A stretch of 64,000 nucleotides of DNA from Bettongia penicillata ogilbyi (GCA_023548195.1 JAJHZJ010000693.1:1799501-1863500), one strand, 5' to 3'. Shown: positions 11,710-23,018, counted from the first letter of the stretch. A program made the numbers and translations. Notes: a model not told the origin generated them from the sequence alone.

Positions 11710-12702
11710 GGTTCTGTCCCACAGTTCTTGTGCTTGGAACTTGAGCTTTTGTGTATTGTGGCCTCTGTTTCTTTCAGCTAGAAGCTAGAACGCTATAGCT
11801 TATCTGGTGCTGAGCTGGCTGATGTGCCAAAACAGATGCCAGGCAATGTCTTTCTGACTTTGCCCCTGAGTTACCCTGTGTTAAGGTAGGGGAGAGGTGA
11901 TCTGGCCACAGGTCTCCTGTCCTGAGCGCAGGCAGTCTCAATGGTTGGTAAACTACTGTTTGCACTAGTGTCTTCCTTATTCCCCTGGCTGTGCTGAGGC
12001 ACACCTGGGATACTTGTGTTGAAGATTGCTGCTCCACCCCACTGGGGCTCAGAATCTGCTCCAGGTTCACTGAGGTGAGACTGTCTTGGACAGCTCCAGT
12101 CTTGCACTGCACAGCAAGAGGGATCCCCCTTGGCGATTTTCCTAGCCTCACAGGCTGAGAGACTGTTTGCCCCTTCAGCTGATCCCACAGTTCTAGAATT
12201 TTTCCTGGGGAAATATTCTATGGATTTTTCAAGGTCAACAAGGGGAGGGGTAGAGCATTTACCAGTCACTCCTCCATCTTGGCTCCCAGAAGTTCAAGTA
12301 GGTGATTTACAGGCATTTAATCTCCTGGCTGATAATCTCAGAAGTGGCTACTGCAGTTACCTGGGGTTGGGTTCTGCTGTTCTTTCTCACTCAGTTCCAC
12401 TGGACTCCCGTCCTGGGCTGGTATGTTTGAGATTCTGCAATGTGGTTGCTGCTTCAGACCTCCCAGGCCTTCTTGCTCAGCTTTGCTGTGGAGGGGTACA
12501 GCCTGTGTACTCTGCACTCCTCCAGCCCTGTTCAACAGATCCGTCCCACTGACCTTCCAGTCTGTCCTGGGTTGGAAATCTGCCAAGTCTACCTCCTATT
12601 GGATTCTGTCACTCTAAAATTTGATCACATTCTCTTTTTAGATGTATCTGAAGGAGTTTATCTTAGAGCTTAGGTGAGTAGTTGCTGTCACTCCGCCATC
12701 TT
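11710..12702 (-). promoter_or_regulatory. L1 5' untranslated/promoter region with AAGATGGCGG box
   Basis: This segment is GC-richer than its surroundings and lies upstream (in element sense) of ORF1. Its extreme 5' end, read on the minus strand, begins AAGATGGCGGAGTGACAGCA; the box is CCGCCATCTT at 12693-12702 on the + strand. AAGATGGCGG matches the YY1 site that positions L1 transcription in placental L1s. A similar role here is inference. Several open frames of 60-140 codons across 11774-12673 on both strands have no family resemblance and are taken as chance. Confidence 0.7.
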
Positions 12703-13640
12703 AATTCCAAAGTTCGTAAGAGAGACCTTGCGAGTGTCCTTGTATCACTTTTTCTGACCACCATGTGATTGCCTCCCCATGTGAGTTCTCCCTAAAACAA
12801 TCTTTTTGGAAAGCATATGTTCTACATTCAAACAATGTGGCCAGCCCGTCGGAGTTGTGCTCTCTGAACCATAGTTTGAATGGTTAGCAATTGTCTGATA
12901 CCTTATCCTATCAGGTGATCTTCAGAATTTCCCTAAGACAATTCAAATGGAAGCATGGCATGGTGCTGGTAGACTGTCCATGTTTCGTAGGCATACAACA
13001 GACAACTCTGTGGACCTTCAGTTTGGTAGTCATTCTAATACCTCTTCTCTCCCATACTTTCCTGTGGAGCCTCCCAAACATTGAGCTAGGCCTGGCAATG
13101 CATGGCAACATTCAGAACTTTTCCATTTGCTGTAACCAATGGTTCCGCAAAAGAGTGTTGTGGTACTAGCAGATGGAGTTACCTGTGTTTTCTTAGTGTT
13201 AATTGTTAGGACAAAATTAGCACAAGCAGCAGAGATTTGATCTATACTCTGTTGCATCTCAGATTCAGAGGCTGAATTGAGGGCACAGTCATCTGCAAAC
13301 AGAAAATCATGTACTATAACACTCCCTCTGCTTTGGTCCTGGCTTGTAGCCTTTTCAGATTGTAGAATTAATCGTCAGTATGGTAGCTGATCTTGATGCC
13401 TTGTTCATCCTCCTTGAAAGCATTTGACAACACGGCTGAAAACGTCATGCTAAAAAAAGCACAGGAGCAAGCACACAACCCTGTTTCACTCCATTGGTGA
13501 CTGGGAAGGCACGAGAGTTTTGTCCACTATCCAGAACCTGGCAAAAATGCCATCATGAAATTGATGTACAATGCTAATGAATTTCTCTGTGCAACCAAAT
13601 TTTTGAATAGGGAGATGTAGGAAGGAAAACTTCCACAACG
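12703..13640 (-). mobile_element. RTE-clade LINE reverse-transcriptase fragment (5' part of the split RTE)
   Basis: Minus-strand translation gives the RT catalytic FADD motif (HDFLFADDCALNSASESE, about 13305-13250). Next comes MQQSIDQISAACANFVLTIN with TKKTQV, then FGRLHRKVWERRGIRMTTKL and KVHRVV. It ends in a broken GGQKK.YKDT.K.SLTNFGI segment at the L1 insertion point. Upstream in sense (13330-13640) are antisense matches to the RTE segments around 'AFDGM...FSRVLSN'. Stops and frameshifts are present and the element is 5' truncated near 13640. Confidence 0.88.
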
Positions 13641-13649
13641 GATCAATTT

Positions 13650-14325
13650 TTCCCAAGTTCAGTAAAATAAATCCCTTTATTTTTTTTTAAATGTTTTTCC
13701 CATGTATTATTTTCTAATAAGATTCTCAGGATGTCTTTTTTTGTTACCTACTTTTTTGTATCCTGTTGCACAAGTTTGAGTAAGATAAAACCAGAAATTT
13801 AAAACTACAAAAGTAGGGTTTGAGGATAGAGGTATGGGGAAGTGGACTAAAGATGGTACCTCTGTCTAATGGAAATATTAATTTTTTCCAAAAAGAAAGA
13901 AGGGGAAAAACGATCCCTATTGAAACTTTTAACCCCCACCCCCACCCCCCGCCCTGAGTAATTGTAAAATCCTTGTTTGCCCATTTAAAAGTAACTGACA
14001 ACATTGATCGGCAACCATATTTCCTTTTTTGGAAATTCTTTTTTTCCAGGCAGATCTTCACCCCTCAAAAAATATCATCCAAACTTTGCTTAAAATTACA
14101 GTAAAGTACATGGAGAATCATTCTTTTTTGTCTTCCATCTCTGTATATTTTTTCTCTGTGACCATAGTCCTAAGCTATTTAAAATATTTCAGCATTTGTT
14201 ATAGGAAAATGGTACTGATTGAGTATTCTAATTAATTAAGGATAGACTGGACTGGTCTACTGGTTGCTTCCCTAATACAAACAAATATGCTTTTGGGTCT
14301 CCTTTAGTTAAAAATCCATCAGTTG
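13650..14325. other. No recognised feature apart from a C-rich run
   Basis: AT-rich sequence with a short C-rich tract at 13930-13955 (CCCCCACCCCCACCCCCCGCCC). No transposon or exon signature was recognised. Confidence 0.4.
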
Positions 14326-14329
14326 ACCT

Positions 14330-14748
14330 GACTGTCCGCACTCACGGTCATCCCTTTGCTCATGATTTTAATGGCTACACTCTGAGAAGGTCATCTTCAT
14401 TCTTCCTCTTTTCTAAACTCTCTACAGTCTGGCTTCTGACCTCTTCCTTCAATTGAAACCGCTTTCTCTGACCCTACCACTTAACCAGATCTCAAGGCCT
14501 TTTTGCTCTCTCTCTAGCTTTTGACACTGTTGACCAACCTTTCCTCGATTCTCTCTTCTCCAGGTCTTCATGACACTGCTCTTGCTTCTCCTCCAATCTG
14601 ACTCCTTCATCTCTTTTACTGGATCTTCTAACATGACACAATCCCTCAGTGTGAGTGTCCCCAGAAGTTCTGCGTTGGGCCCTCTTCCTCTCTTTCTCTC
14701 CTCATTCTACCTCACTCGGTAATCCCTTCAGTTTCTGCCCGGCCTAAC
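14330..14748 (+). mobile_element. L2 LINE, upstream part (split by LTR-like insert)
   Basis: The phrase order is that of L2 ORF2: AGCTTTTGACACTGTTGACC (AFDTVD, the RT aspartate region) at about 14515-14540, CTCCAATCTGACTCCTTC, TTTACTGGATCTTC, then CAGTGTGAGTGTCCCCAG and TTGGGCCCTCTTCCTCTC. It is old and has no open frame. It resumes at 15303. Confidence 0.75.
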
Positions 14749-15302
14749 TGCCGTGGGCTGTCAGGTCCTTCTCACCTAACTCAGGTCTTTGGTGATCAGC
14801 CAGATAAACGTAATGAGAGAAGAGACCTCCAGAGTCAAACAGAAGTGTAGGCTTTATTCCAGATACCAGCTCCATGTCTGCATGCAGGATGTGTTCTCCC
14901 CGTGGAGCCCCCTTCTCCTTCTGTAGGAGGGAGGAACCCCACTTCTCAGACTTTTCTGTCCCCAGTTTAAGTTCTTCCAGCTGCATAGTTCACTCGTGGA
15001 CAGCATGCTCTCAGCCCCTTAGCCAATTAACAAAACCTGCTCAGACCACGGACCAACCTCAAGGGTGGGATGCTCTCCCCAGCCAGTTCCCACTGAGAAG
15101 AGGTGGAAAAACAAGATAACTCATGTCTCACTCCTTAATTCCCAGCTGTTCTCTGGGGGGGCCTCATGAGAGCTCAGCTATTAAGCCCTCACCTTTACCT
15201 GACCTGAGACCATTCTCATGAGAACTGAGCTTGTGGCTTAACAAGTTTCCATGAATTCAGTTTTCCTCTGAATGCAGATGCTTCTGAGATTTGTTAATTC
15301 AA
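14749..15302 (-). mobile_element. Solo-LTR-like insert
   Basis: About 554 bases interrupt an L2 that continues on both sides. Ends are TG...CA on the + strand, flanked by CCTAAC (14743-14748) and CTTAAC (15304-15309), a possible 6-base duplication with one mismatch. On the minus strand an AATAAA signal (TTTATT at 14853-14858 on +) lies about 100 bases before the end, as in the R region of an LTR. No retroviral genes are attached, so a solo LTR is the simplest reading. The family is not identified. Confidence 0.5.
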
Positions 15303-16215
15303 CCTTAACATCTCTCTTAAGCTCTGGTTTCACATCATCAGTTGCTTTTTGGAAATACTGAACTGGATTCCCAAAGATAACTCAAAGTCACCATGTGCCA
15401 CATGCAAATTTGTTATTGTCTTTTCCCCCCAGAGACTCCTCTCACTCACTATAGCAGCATTCTTCAGTCACCTGGGATTCACCCTTCTGTTCCAACCTGA
15501 ATCCATCATCAGCACTTACCCCACATAGCCACTGTATTGCCAACTTTTGTCCTTTCTGCTTTCACACAGCCTTGTAGGGGTCATTATGGCTTCATGTGTA
15601 GACTGTGAAGATGACCTGCTGTTCAGTCTCCCTGCCTCAGTATTTCCCCATCATAATCTATCCCCCTCTCCTTTGTCAAATGATCTTCCCAACTATTTTT
15701 TCTGACTGTTGTCTTCTTTCTGAACACCCCTACCCACCCATCCACCTACCCAACTTGATCAACTCTCTGTATAATATCTCCTAGATCTATACAGTTTTCT
15801 GTTTATGTTTTAAGCCCTTTACAACCTGGGCCTTTCTGATCTTTCTAGCTTACAGTTTACTCACCTCCATGTACCTCCTATTTCTCAACTTTGTGCTTTT
15901 TCTCTGACTGTATCCCATGTCTGGAATGTTCTCCATCCTCAATTTTACCTCCTGGTTTCTCCAGCTACCTTCAAGACAGCTCAAATCCCACCTTCTGCAA
16001 GAGGCCTTTCCTGCTCTCTCCCAACCCCCTGCTAGTGTCCTTCCTGTGTGATTGCCCGTTTGCACTGTAGACATTACTGTGTGTGCATAGCCTTTTGTAG
16101 CTGCCTCCTCCATTAGAACTGAGGGCAGGCACTGTGTTTCTACCATTCTTTGTATCCCCAGCACTTAGCACAATACCTGGCATATAATTCTTAACAAATG
16201 GTTATTAAGTGACTG
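15303..16215 (+). mobile_element. L2 LINE, downstream part with 3' end
   Basis: It picks up after the LTR-like insert with CATCTCTCTTAAGCTCTGGT and ACTGAACTGGATTCCCA, then the conserved L2 tail: CTGGAATGTTCTCCATCC, CAGCTCAAATCCCACCTTCT, GCAAGAGGCCTTTCCTG, TTAGAACTGAGGGCAGGCAC, TGTATCCCCAGCACTTAGCA and TACCTGGCATATAA, ending in GACTGACTGA at about 16210. No coding frame remains. Confidence 0.85.
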
Positions 16216-16219
16216 ACTG

Positions 16220-16410
16220 ATCTGTGATCTCACTGGCAAGGGACCAGTTCAAGTCAACACCTTCTTTGTCATATGTGATTTTAGAGTTGCTTAGAGCAAT
16301 CGACTTGCCGAGGGTAATACTGTCTACATCAGAGACAGGACTTGAACCCAGATCTTCCTGGTTTTGAGGCCAGCTCTCTAGTCACTACAATGTACTGTCT
16401 TTCTTGCAGA
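16220..16410 (-). mobile_element. Diverged tRNA-type SINE or MIR-like fragment
   Basis: The + strand shows GACTTGCCGAGGGTAATACT, AGGACTTGAACCCAGATCTT, CCTGGTTTTGAGGCCAGCTC and TAGTCACTACAATGTACTG, the reverse of the SINE head seen at 6190-6290, but with many differences. Confidence 0.55.
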
Positions 16411-16414
16411 AATA

Positions 16415-18270
16415 GTTAAGACAAAATGTTTTTCTTTTCTGTTGCTTTTCTTTTTTTCTTTTGGCTATCTTAATGAAAAGATTGCATATCTACTCACTTG
16501 ATACACTCTGAAATTTCATTTCAGAAACATGGATGTGACCCTTTCTTGAACATGTCTTTTCTTATTTCTTTCAACTTTTTGAATATTAGTATTTAAAAGA
16601 AGGACTGTATATAGATCATATAATGCAAGTTAGGCTTCCTTTGCCTCTGATCCATCTGCAGTCTTTGACCATTCTGGTATTGATCTCCAAGAAAAGTGAG
16701 AACAGTATATTAGTGGCAGTATTATGCTTCCTAAATCTGGGAGTGAGAAAAGGGCAACAGAAAATTCATTACATATTTTTATTCCATGAAATTGAAAGAG
16801 TGATTTTATTAAAGCATTTGTTCTCCTTTCAAAAAAACAGTTTTTCATTGGCTTTTGGAAAGGTCATTTTACAATAGCAAGTGAATTTGAGCCTAACATT
16901 AGTGTTGGCTGTTACTGATCCAGATGGGGGTAGTGAATTGGCTAATTAAGGAAACAGGACCTAACTTACTGAAAATTGATGCAAGTTGTTATTTTTAGTA
17001 AGCTTTTAAGTTAGAGTAGTACATTAGATGCAAGTTGTTTTTTTCTAAGCCCATGATTATTTTGGGAGGTGCTGGGGGTGTTGGAATGAGAACTCTTTTC
17101 CCGTTATGTCTTCAGTGGAGTTTAATTCAGAGAAGAGTTGTGAATTCGGCTTGTTTTCATATTCAGTAACATAGAAAAAACTTAAACCTTAGCTAAAGGC
17201 TAACAATGTTAATGTAGATTCGACTGAAGTAGAAATATGTAATTATGAAGTCACATTCTTAAAAGTGAAGAATTTTTTAAAAATCTGATCTTTTATGTTA
17301 ATTTGATTTTTATATTTCAATCAGTAATTTTTCTTGAAAATTTGAGTGAATCTTAATTTTGTTTCATGCACATGCTATAAAGAAAGTACTAGATGCTGTG
17401 CTAACTACTTGCTTTCTTTTTGATTAATCCAGTCATTTTGATTCATTCACGAATGGAAAAAGTTAACTGTTTGAACCCATTTGGTAGTGTCCTCCCTTTG
17501 CCCTCCATCTTTGCCTCTTTTCACTTTTTGATACTATGTGCTGCCGTTTTTGAATAGCAATGTTGTAAAAATTCACCTCTTTGTAAAGTGGTTAATTTAC
17601 TTTACTGTATTTGATTGGCATATTTACTCTGGGAAGTACGTAAGTGAAACTTTGATCAGTCCATTATTTCAGCAGCCTGAATCCTCTCCCTCTTTGTTGT
17701 TTTTTATCCTCTTCAGGTGTTAATCAGTGTCTTTTCATAAGTTCTCTATTAAGGAGGCCCCAACCTTCTGGAAACCTTCCATGTCTTTTAATACCTTATT
17801 GGGTCCCATCTTTGATCTTTTATAAACATCTTACTTTTTAAATTTTCATTCATATTTTATCTTTATTATGAATTAAAAATTATAAGGAATACAAGCATTT
17901 CAGTAAGTAGAAAAATAAGAAAGGCTTACATAAGAAGTTACTTTTATATATGTTTATATGTTTTGTTTTTTAAGGTGTGTGTGTGTGTGTGTAAAATTTA
18001 ATTGGGCTAGTAAGAAAACTCTTCTATATATTTGTATCCTTTTCTGTAACTTTTTGTTTTCTAATATGTACTGTTCATAAATTCTTTATTGATATTCTCC
18101 CAACACCCTTCTCCGCACCTCCACCTTACTTTCTGCCTCTTTCTCTCTTCCCCAACTAAAAGCTCTCGTTTGTCTTTTCTGGTCATATGCCTATAGTCTA
18201 CTAATGACTATATACCTTTAGACTAATGACTCTACACCTTTTTTCCCCTTTTGATTTTTTTTACTGTGGG
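16415..18270. other. Mostly unassigned AT-rich intronic sequence
   Basis: Bases 16870-17400 look unique: AT-rich, non-repetitive, with TTGGCTAATTAAGGAAACAG at about 16939. A short (TG)n lies at 17975-17993. The pyrimidine-rich stretch 18060-18250 may be an eroded repeat but was not assigned. Confidence 0.35.
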
Positions 18271-18274
18271 GATT

Positions 18275-18425
18275 ATAGATTTCTAGCTGGAAGGATCTTA
18301 TAGATCTACTAGTCCAGGCTCAGGGAGGTTAGAACTTGGCTTAGATCACAAGACTAGTAACTATTGGTTATGGGATTTGAACCCAGACTCCAGAGCCAAG
18401 ATTCATTATTTTGAGTTCTATCTCT
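18275..18425 (+). repeat. CR1/L3 or MIR-like 3' tail fragment
   Basis: GCTGGAAGGATCTTATAGAT, ACTAGTCCAGGCTCAGGGAG and GGGATTTGAACCCAGACTCC match the widespread 'ctggaagggacc..ctagtccaac..cccaggtct' tail. Confidence 0.6.
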
Positions 18426-18429
18426 TCTC

Positions 18430-20825
18430 TCTCTTGAACTGTATTTTTAGTTGTATTTCTTCTGTAGTTATCTAGCACCAGTTGTCTTGCTGAAATTTTG
18501 ACAAATTATTTTAAGAAACCTAAAATTACCTCATATAGTGTTTAATTATGACAAGGGAGAAAAGGGCAGAAAAGGTAGTAAAAGCCCTTCTGTTTGCTTG
18601 GAACTCTCAGTTCAGGGGAATGCCATGTTGTTACCGTTGGTGGCAGCCTTCCTCTGGCCTTGCCAGCCATCTAAGTATTTGTGTCTACAGCACAGCCTCT
18701 TGAACTGAAGACTTGGGGTGGGAGGGGTTATGCCATTGTTGAAAACTATATTTCAGCGTAACAGATTTCCTTTGTATTGCTGTGTATTTTCTTCTATGGT
18801 TTTATAAACATGATCTGAGGAGAGGTCTGAAGGTTTGCCCAGCCTAAGCACCAGAGAGGCTGTGACAGAATGAACAGGTTAAGAACCGTGACTTTCAAAG
18901 GGTTACTGCCTTCGACTTTTAAATGACATCTTCCAGAACACACACTAGTAGTTTGCTTCCTGATTGTTTGTATATTCCGCAAGGAAAGTCTTTCAGCATC
19001 TTCTGTTTATTTCCCTGCTGTTTCCAGTCATCAGCACTGCTTGTTCAGTTTGGAGCACTGAGCGGCATCAGAAGCACTGATGTTGATTGAAGGCTGCAGT
19101 GTGTCTGTATCTGAAAAAGCAAAAACAAAATCCACTGCTGCCAAGCCCCAGTCCAAGAGATAGGCTCTTTGTAGCAGACTGACAGCGTGGAAAGTAAATA
19201 GTCACTGACAGCAGCACTCTAGCAGCCGAGCGGCAGCTACAGTTTTGTTTTTCTTTTGCTGGGAAAACAGTGACCTCCTTTGAGCCTTAGTGAGTGACGC
19301 ATTTTGCAACAATGCTGAATATAGAGGGCACTGCTTGTGGGCTAGAGAATGCCAAATGCTGGACACTGGGTGTTTAAAGAGGTTGCCAAACCACAGAATT
19401 ATCAGCTATTAACTCTTGAGTAGAGTGATGCACGTGTGGTGAAAAGGTGGGATCCATCCCCTTTGTTGTGAATAACAAAAATGAATTTCATTAGATAGTG
19501 CCAAGAAGAAAGTAATTATTCTTTGTTTCACCACTTTGTATTACTGAGATCTGTACATGTAGGATTGGAAACTGGGAATCCACTAGAATGACTCTAGAAC
19601 ATCCTCCGGTGCAGAACAGGAGATAGATGGTGAAGGGTCACGTCTGACCCCAGAGGATCAAAGTGGGCTTCTGCCTGCAGAGAAGTACTTTGCAAAAGTT
19701 CTGCTTAACACCTTCCACCAACAAAAGCCACTGTCCTCTATTTTTTTCTTCTATTGACACTTCATTAATGGAATTTGGAGGTGGGAATGGGAAGCAGGGC
19801 AGACATCATGAGGCACACTGTGCAGAACTTATCTGTTACTTGCTGGTATTAGGGACACTGGTGTCTTTTTTACTGTGAAGCTCGTCTGAGGTCTGCTGTG
19901 ATGGTTGTTTTTGTGAGAGGCGAGTAAAAATGGATGGCTGTGAGACTGACCAAAAAACAAAATACACTTTGATTTGGGTAGACATAGCATTCACATTTTA
20001 TAGCAGAGAGCTATGGAGAAAAGGTTAGTTTATGCCCTAGGCTGAAGTAAGTCATCCCAGTTTATAAAATCTGCCACACTGGTCCTTTGTTGTTGCCTAA
20101 GTTATAGTGTTATTTTAGGGCTGGTTTCATAAGAGAAATAGTGGAAAAATAATCTATGATTTCCCTCAGTTTAATACCTTCTTAAAGGAGTCAGATATAG
20201 TGTGAAAAAAGAGAGATTAAAAATATTTTGTTGCCTTGAACTTTTGTAGAACCAGGAGCAAGAGAATGAGTGCTTTTGTGTTAAAGCCGTGTGGGTCCAC
20301 TTTGTCGTATACTCTCCCAGTGATGCTACTGTGTGAGAAAGCAATGAATGCTGAAAAGTTTTTCCAAAGGTTTTGTATGACTAAGTATTCTGGCTAGACG
20401 CATCCAGAGCGAGAGAACTTTCACTAAGGAGAGATAGCAAGGACACTCCATCCTTTATGTGTATGTTGACTGAATTTTTGTGTTTCATGGACACACATTC
20501 TCGGTTCTTCAGTTCTTGTTCCAGAGATTCATCACCAGAAGGATGGGGATGTTTAAGAAGGAAATATCCCCCCCACCTCAATGGGGGATGGGATTTCCAA
20601 GAGGAACCTTGAGATTAGTCAAAGCACTGCACATTTTCTCAAAGGCAATCTTGTGCAGTCTCCTTGTCCTACCCGAATTAATTGTCCATCCATGTTACTT
20701 GTATAAGACACATGTCCTAATGTGTCTATTGCTGTCGAGTTGTTCATCTAACTCCATTTCATAGTCTAGAAAATAAGCGTTCTTCTTCTTCACTGCCTAC
20801 TTTACCATCTCTCTAATATCTCTAT
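18430..20825. other. Repeat-poor block, possible regulatory DNA
   Basis: Little repeat content was recognised. Bases 18600-19460 are balanced in composition, contain non-repetitive GC-richer text (CAGCCGAGCGGCAGCTACAG at 19222-19241) and a TGACGCA site (19295-19301, CRE/AP-1-like) followed by TTTTGCAAC. No open frame or splice-flanked exon stands out. A conserved enhancer is possible but unproven. Confidence 0.35.
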
Positions 20826-20829
20826 TCAT

Positions 20830-21300
20830 ACAAGCTCTTATTAGTTGTCTTTTAGGCATTAGGCACTGTGCTAGGGGAACAATGTGCATAGATGAGTGAA
20901 TGCAGAATAGGTAAGTTTTGGAGGGAGAAAGAATTAGCAACTTGGTGTTGGCTGAGAGCAAGGACGTAAGCTGTCAGGACACATTGTAAAGTACAAAGGA
21001 GAGTACTGGGTCAGATGGATGAGTCTGGAGAGATGGGGCCGAGGTGGACTGGAAAGAGCTTTCAAGGGCAAACAGAAGAGTCTCTTATTTTATCCTAGAG
21101 GCAAACAAGAGCCACTGGAATGTTTTGGGTAAAGAAATGACTTGGTGATAACTGTGTTTTAGGAATATCAATTTGATAGTTGTTTGAAGTAGTAATCAAA
21201 GTGGGGAGGCAGTGAATCTGGTTAGGAGGCTATTGCAGGGTACACAAAAAAGGTGATGAGGGTTTAAACCACATTATGAGAATAAGAAGTTGCAGAAAGT
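20830..21300 (+). repeat. Member of the TTTATTAAG-head/GA-rich-body repeat family
   Basis: A degraded head (TTAGGCATTAGGCACTGTGC at about 20852) is followed by the family body: GGACTGGAAAGAGCTTTCAA, AGAGGCAAACAAGAGCCACTG, TTTTAGGAATATCAATTTG and GCAGTGAATCTGGTTAGGAG. Confidence 0.6.
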
Positions 21301-21689
21301 GAAAGGGAAGAGCATGGAAAGAACAGCTGATTGGAATTGGGTTTCGTTTTCTTTGACCATGCCTTGACAAATTCGAACCATTAACTATTTAGTAGTTTTT
21401 TTTTCTCAGCACTTGAACTTGCTGACCAATTTTAACTTAGTCATTCATTAGTAGGATGTATCATCCCCAAACAAATTAATATACTGTTAAATGGCCTAGC
21501 TATTTTCATTGCCTTTTGGAATCAGTATTTCCAGAATTTATGTCTAAAAAAAAAAGTAAAAAATACATACATATATACAGCCGGTTGCTAAAGGCAAAAA
21601 AGAATTTATGCTGTCTGAATTTTTTAAAAAAGATTGATTTTATATATCCTACTGCCATGAAATTTTTCTTAGAGATGTAATATGCAGAA

Positions 21690-21960
21690 AAACCTTTAGA
21701 AACGTTTAGGCCTTCATTTCCTGGTAGATCTTCTGGGACCCAGCAGAGTAAGTGTGATCCTACATCTTCCTCATAATGGTCCTTCTGATACTTAAAGATA
21801 GCTGCCATATTCCCTTAAGTCTTCTTCATCCTAAACTTATCCCTGTCATTAAGCCAGTACTTTGAGGAGATGAGCTCAACACCTTTTGCCATCCTGCTGT
21901 TCTCCTTGTTCTTTCTAGTTTAGTAAAGAAAGACAGCACAATATTCCAGATTATTGTTTT
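21690..21960 (+). mobile_element. CR1/L3 LINE 3' fragment
   Basis: Contains TCCTTCTGATACTTAAAGAT, AGCTGCCATATTCCCTTAAG and TCTTCTTCATCCTAAACTTA, with CACCTTTTGCCATCCTGCTG. This is the same segment order as CR1/L3 3' regions. An (TTTTG)n run follows at 21987-22009. Confidence 0.65.
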
Positions 21961-22616
21961 AGGAAGAAGGGAAAATATCAGGTGCTTTGTTTTGTTTTGT
22001 TTTGTTTTTGGAGTGGGGAGAGAGAAAAACAGGGACAGAGAAATGAGAGACAGAGACAGGTCTGTTTTGAACTTGGTACCTTTAAATGCTAAGGAGATGC
22101 ATCTGACTTTCTCTGCTTGAGCCATGAAAGAAGAACTCGGAGTGTGTCAATGTTATGAAAGGGCACACTGAGGCTTGAGGTAGTGAAGAACTTCCTGAAC
22201 TTTAGAGCAGTCTGAAAAACGGGATGAACTCGTTGGGGGATAGGGGTGGTCTTCAACCAATAGCTGGCTAATCCCAATCGACTTTGACTCTCTGTTCCAG
22301 CCACTAGCAGCACAGTGCCCCGTAGTAGGTGCTTAATGATTAATTAATGTCTGTTAATTGGGGCATGGCTAAATAATTTATGCCATATGCATGTAATACA
22401 TTTTGACTGTGTCTTGTGAAATGATGAATGTGAAGTATTCAGAGAAGTATGAGCTGATTGATACTGAGTGAAACAAGCAAAACTTAGAAAATGAAGTATA
22501 CATTAATTACAGCTGTGTAGATAAAAGAACAAAAAGTAGAGTCAGACAGAATGCTACATAATTATAATTATATGTTGTTCAATTCTGGATATTATGGATA
22601 AAGGAGAGGGAGGGAG

Positions 22617-22850
22617 CAGGCATTTATTAAGCACCTACTATTTGCTAAGCCCTGTGCTAAGCACTTTGCAAATAATATCTCAGTTGATCCCCACCGCAGC
22701 CCTAGGAGGGAGGTGCTAGTATGATCTCCATTAACAGTTGAGCAACTGAAGTACAGAAACACCTGAGGAAGGGTCTAAGGAAGCCTGCATTTGGCCTCAG
22801 ATCTTCCTGGCTCTGGGAAGCTCTTTGTGCTCTGTGGTGCTACCTAGGTA
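22617..22850 (+). mobile_element. MIR/MAR-type SINE
   Basis: GGCATTTATTAAGCACCTAC, GCCCTGTGCTAAGCACTTTG, CAAATAATATCTCAGTTGAT, CATTTGGCCTCAGATCTTCC and CTCTGTGGTGCTACCTAG give the full order of a MIR-like marsupial SINE. Confidence 0.75.
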
Positions 22851-22939
22851 ACTGAAGAAGCCCAGAGCAGCTTTGTGGCTTTCAGATGATCACCTAACAA
22901 CTAAGATTTTGTTGGCTTGGAAATCCTTTTCTCGGTGTG

Positions 22940-22941
<2 letters not shown>

Positions 22942-22997
<56 letters not shown>

Positions 22998-23018
22998 CTG
23001 TGTGTGCATGTGTGTGTG
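22942..23018. repeat. (TC)n then (TG)n microsatellite
   Basis: Pure CT repeats run from 22942 to 22994, followed after GTTC by TG repeats interrupted by CA. Confidence 0.95.

Larger units (their letters stand above)
8124..12702 (-). mobile_element. L1 retrotransposon with 5' end, lacking the RT domain
   Basis: A minus-strand L1 in sense order: 5' leader (about 12702-11710), ORF1 (11705-10609), inter-ORF (10608-10090), ORF2 endonuclease (about 10090-9430), ORF2 C-terminal part (about 9430-8619) and 3' end (8618-8124, T-rich on the + strand, that is, an A-rich tail). Flanks AATTACAAAATTC (8111-8123) and AATTCCAAAGTTC (12703-12715) form a 13-base target-site duplication with two mismatches. The ORF2 reverse-transcriptase palm and fingers, about 2 kb in a complete L1, are absent. 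It sits inside an RTE copy and antisense to MED13L. Frameshifts and stops make it inactive. Confidence 0.9.

Noticed and set aside
11774..12673. Several open frames of 60-140 codons on both strands
   Set aside because: They overlap each other in the GC-richer L1 5' leader, where stops are rarer; no domain or conserved motif was seen.
14744..15119. Open frames of about 80 codons on both strands
   Set aside because: They lie in the LTR-like insert and show no protein family.
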